Below, in pieces: positions 4,336-5,034 of a stretch of 5,034 bases of DNA (positions are counted from its first letter, which is position 1; every line of letters starts with the position of its first letter). Made by a program: the position numbers and the translations under genes. A model generated the notes under the pieces. It saw only the letters and a program-made list of their open reading frames with translations, searched no databases and had not been told where the DNA came from. Source of the stretch: an uncultured Clostridia bacterium (GTDB taxonomy: Bacteria; Bacillota; Clostridia; TANB77; CAG-508); contig CANRLE010000073.1 in NCBI GenBank assembly GCA_947631385.1, forward strand, positions 1 to 5,034, in the 5' to 3' direction.

Positions 4336-4707
4336 ATGGCTCGTATTGCAGGAGTTGACTTACCAAAAGAGAAGAGGGTTGAAATAGGACTTACTTATAT
4401 TTATGGTATAGGAGTATCAAGTGCTAGAAAAATACTTGCAAAAGCTGGAATAAATCCAGACACTAGAGTAAAGGATTTAACAGATGAACAAGTAAATGAT
4501 ATTAGAAAAGTAATTGATGAATCTTATATGGTTGAAGGTGACCTAAGAAGAGAAGTTGCTCTTAATATCAAAAGACTTACTGAAATTGGATGTTACAGAG
4601 GAATTAGACATAGAAAAGGTCTTCCAGTAAGAGGACAAAGAACAAAAACAAACAGTAGAACAAGAAAAGGTCCTAGAAAATTAGTAAGCAAAGCTAAAAA
4701 GGATTAA
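4336..4707 (+). CDS. rpsM: 30S ribosomal protein S13 (uS13)
   Basis: S13 sits in the head of the small subunit, contacts P-site tRNA through its C-terminal tail and forms bridges to the large subunit. The 123 residues are of normal length. MARIAGVDLPKEKRV (1-15) and the helix-hairpin-helix-like YIYGIG (21-26) open the protein. A helical region follows (about 47-84), then the signature IRHRKGLPVRGQRTKTNSR (90-108) and a basic tail to residue 123. It starts at ATG 4336, after a structured 192-nt gap that probably acts as its leader. rpsK starts 31 nt after its stop, as in the standard alpha operon. Confidence 0.98.
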   Translation: MARIAGVDLPKEKRVEIGLTYIYGIGVSSARKILAKAGINPDTRVKDLTDEQVNDIRKVIDESYMVEGDLRREVALNIKRLTEIGCYRGIRHRKGLPVRGQRTKTNSRTRKGPRKLVSKAKKD

Positions 4708-4738
4708 TTAGAAAATTAATAAGGAGGAAAAAAGCAAA

Positions 4739-5034
4739 ATGGCTAAAAGTGTAACAACAAAAAAAGTAGCTAGAAGAAATAGAAAAAACATTGAAAAAGG
4801 TTCAGCACATATTCATTCTAGTTTTAATAATACAATAGTTACTATTACAGATACACAAGGAAATGCTATCTCATGGGGAAGTGCTGGAGGATTAGGATTT
4901 AAAGGTTCTAGAAAAAGCACACCATATGCAGCAGGTCAAGTAGCAGAAACAGCTGCAAAAGCTGCAATGGAACATGGATTAAAATCAGTAGAAGTATTTG
5001 TAAAAGGACCAGGTTCTGGTAGAGAAGCTGCTAT
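4739..5034 (+). CDS. rpsK: 30S ribosomal protein S11 (uS11), 3' end outside window
   Basis: S11 is a platform protein of the small subunit that helps form the mRNA exit region near the anti-Shine-Dalgarno sequence. The first 98 residues are visible out of a usual length near 130; the frame is open at the window edge with two bases left over. MAKSVTTKKVARRNRKNIEK (1-20) is the basic N-terminus. GSAHIHSSFNNTIVTITD (21-38), SWGSAGGLGFKGSRKSTPYA (45-64) and KGPGSGREAA (89-98) are family blocks. The ribosome binding site AAGGAGG (4721-4727) is 11 nt before ATG 4739. It follows rpsM by 31 nt and is probably co-transcribed with it. In Clostridia rpsD, rpoA and rplQ often come next, but that cannot be seen here. 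Confidence 0.97.
   Translation, partial: MAKSVTTKKVARRNRKNIEKGSAHIHSSFNNTIVTITDTQGNAISWGSAGGLGFKGSRKSTPYAAGQVAETAAKAAMEHGLKSVEVFVKGPGSGREAA

Overview
The window reads as AT-rich, low-GC Gram-positive chromosome (Firmicutes; class Clostridia is the best guess). The grounds are the gene order secY-adk-map-infA-rpmJ-rpsM-rpsK, strong AGGAGG-type ribosome binding sites, sigma-A-like promoters, a zinc-binding adenylate kinase and a zinc-ribbon L36. Every gene is on the + strand. The genus cannot be fixed from the sequence alone.

Layout: 1-678 is the C-terminal half of secY, closed by an intrinsic terminator (691-734). 679-1182 is about 500 nt without a gene. It holds a possible promoter wrapped in an inverted repeat (752-786), a short direct repeat (812-859) and a large imperfect palindrome (872-1109) with a perfect 25-bp core stem. 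1183-2082 is an intact Rpn-family (PD-(D/E)XK) nuclease/putative transposase gene with its own terminator (2081-2134). A good promoter (2155-2183) then restarts the housekeeping operon: adk (2217-2876), map (2895-3665, TTG start), infA (3759-3977), rpmJ (4030-4143), rpsM (4336-4707) and rpsK (4739 to the edge). A perfect-consensus promoter (TTGACA-N17-TATAAT) overlaps the last codons of map and drives infA onward through a short structured leader. The 192-nt gap between rpmJ and rpsM contains two elaborate stem-loops.

How the parts work together: SecY is the translocon channel. Adk and Map are the nucleotide-balance and N-terminal methionine-removal enzymes normally encoded beside it. IF-1, L36, S13 and S11 are translation factors and ribosomal proteins. 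The usual spc/alpha transcription unit has been divided into at least three: the run ending at secY, adk-map, and infA onward. The Rpn gene and its palindrome sit in the first break.

The least ordinary parts are the secY-adk insertion with the long palindrome, and the structured non-coding region before rpsM. The latter lies where the S4-controlled alpha-operon leader is found in gammaproteobacteria, but its fold is not one I recognise. No CRISPR array, tRNA or rRNA gene is visible.
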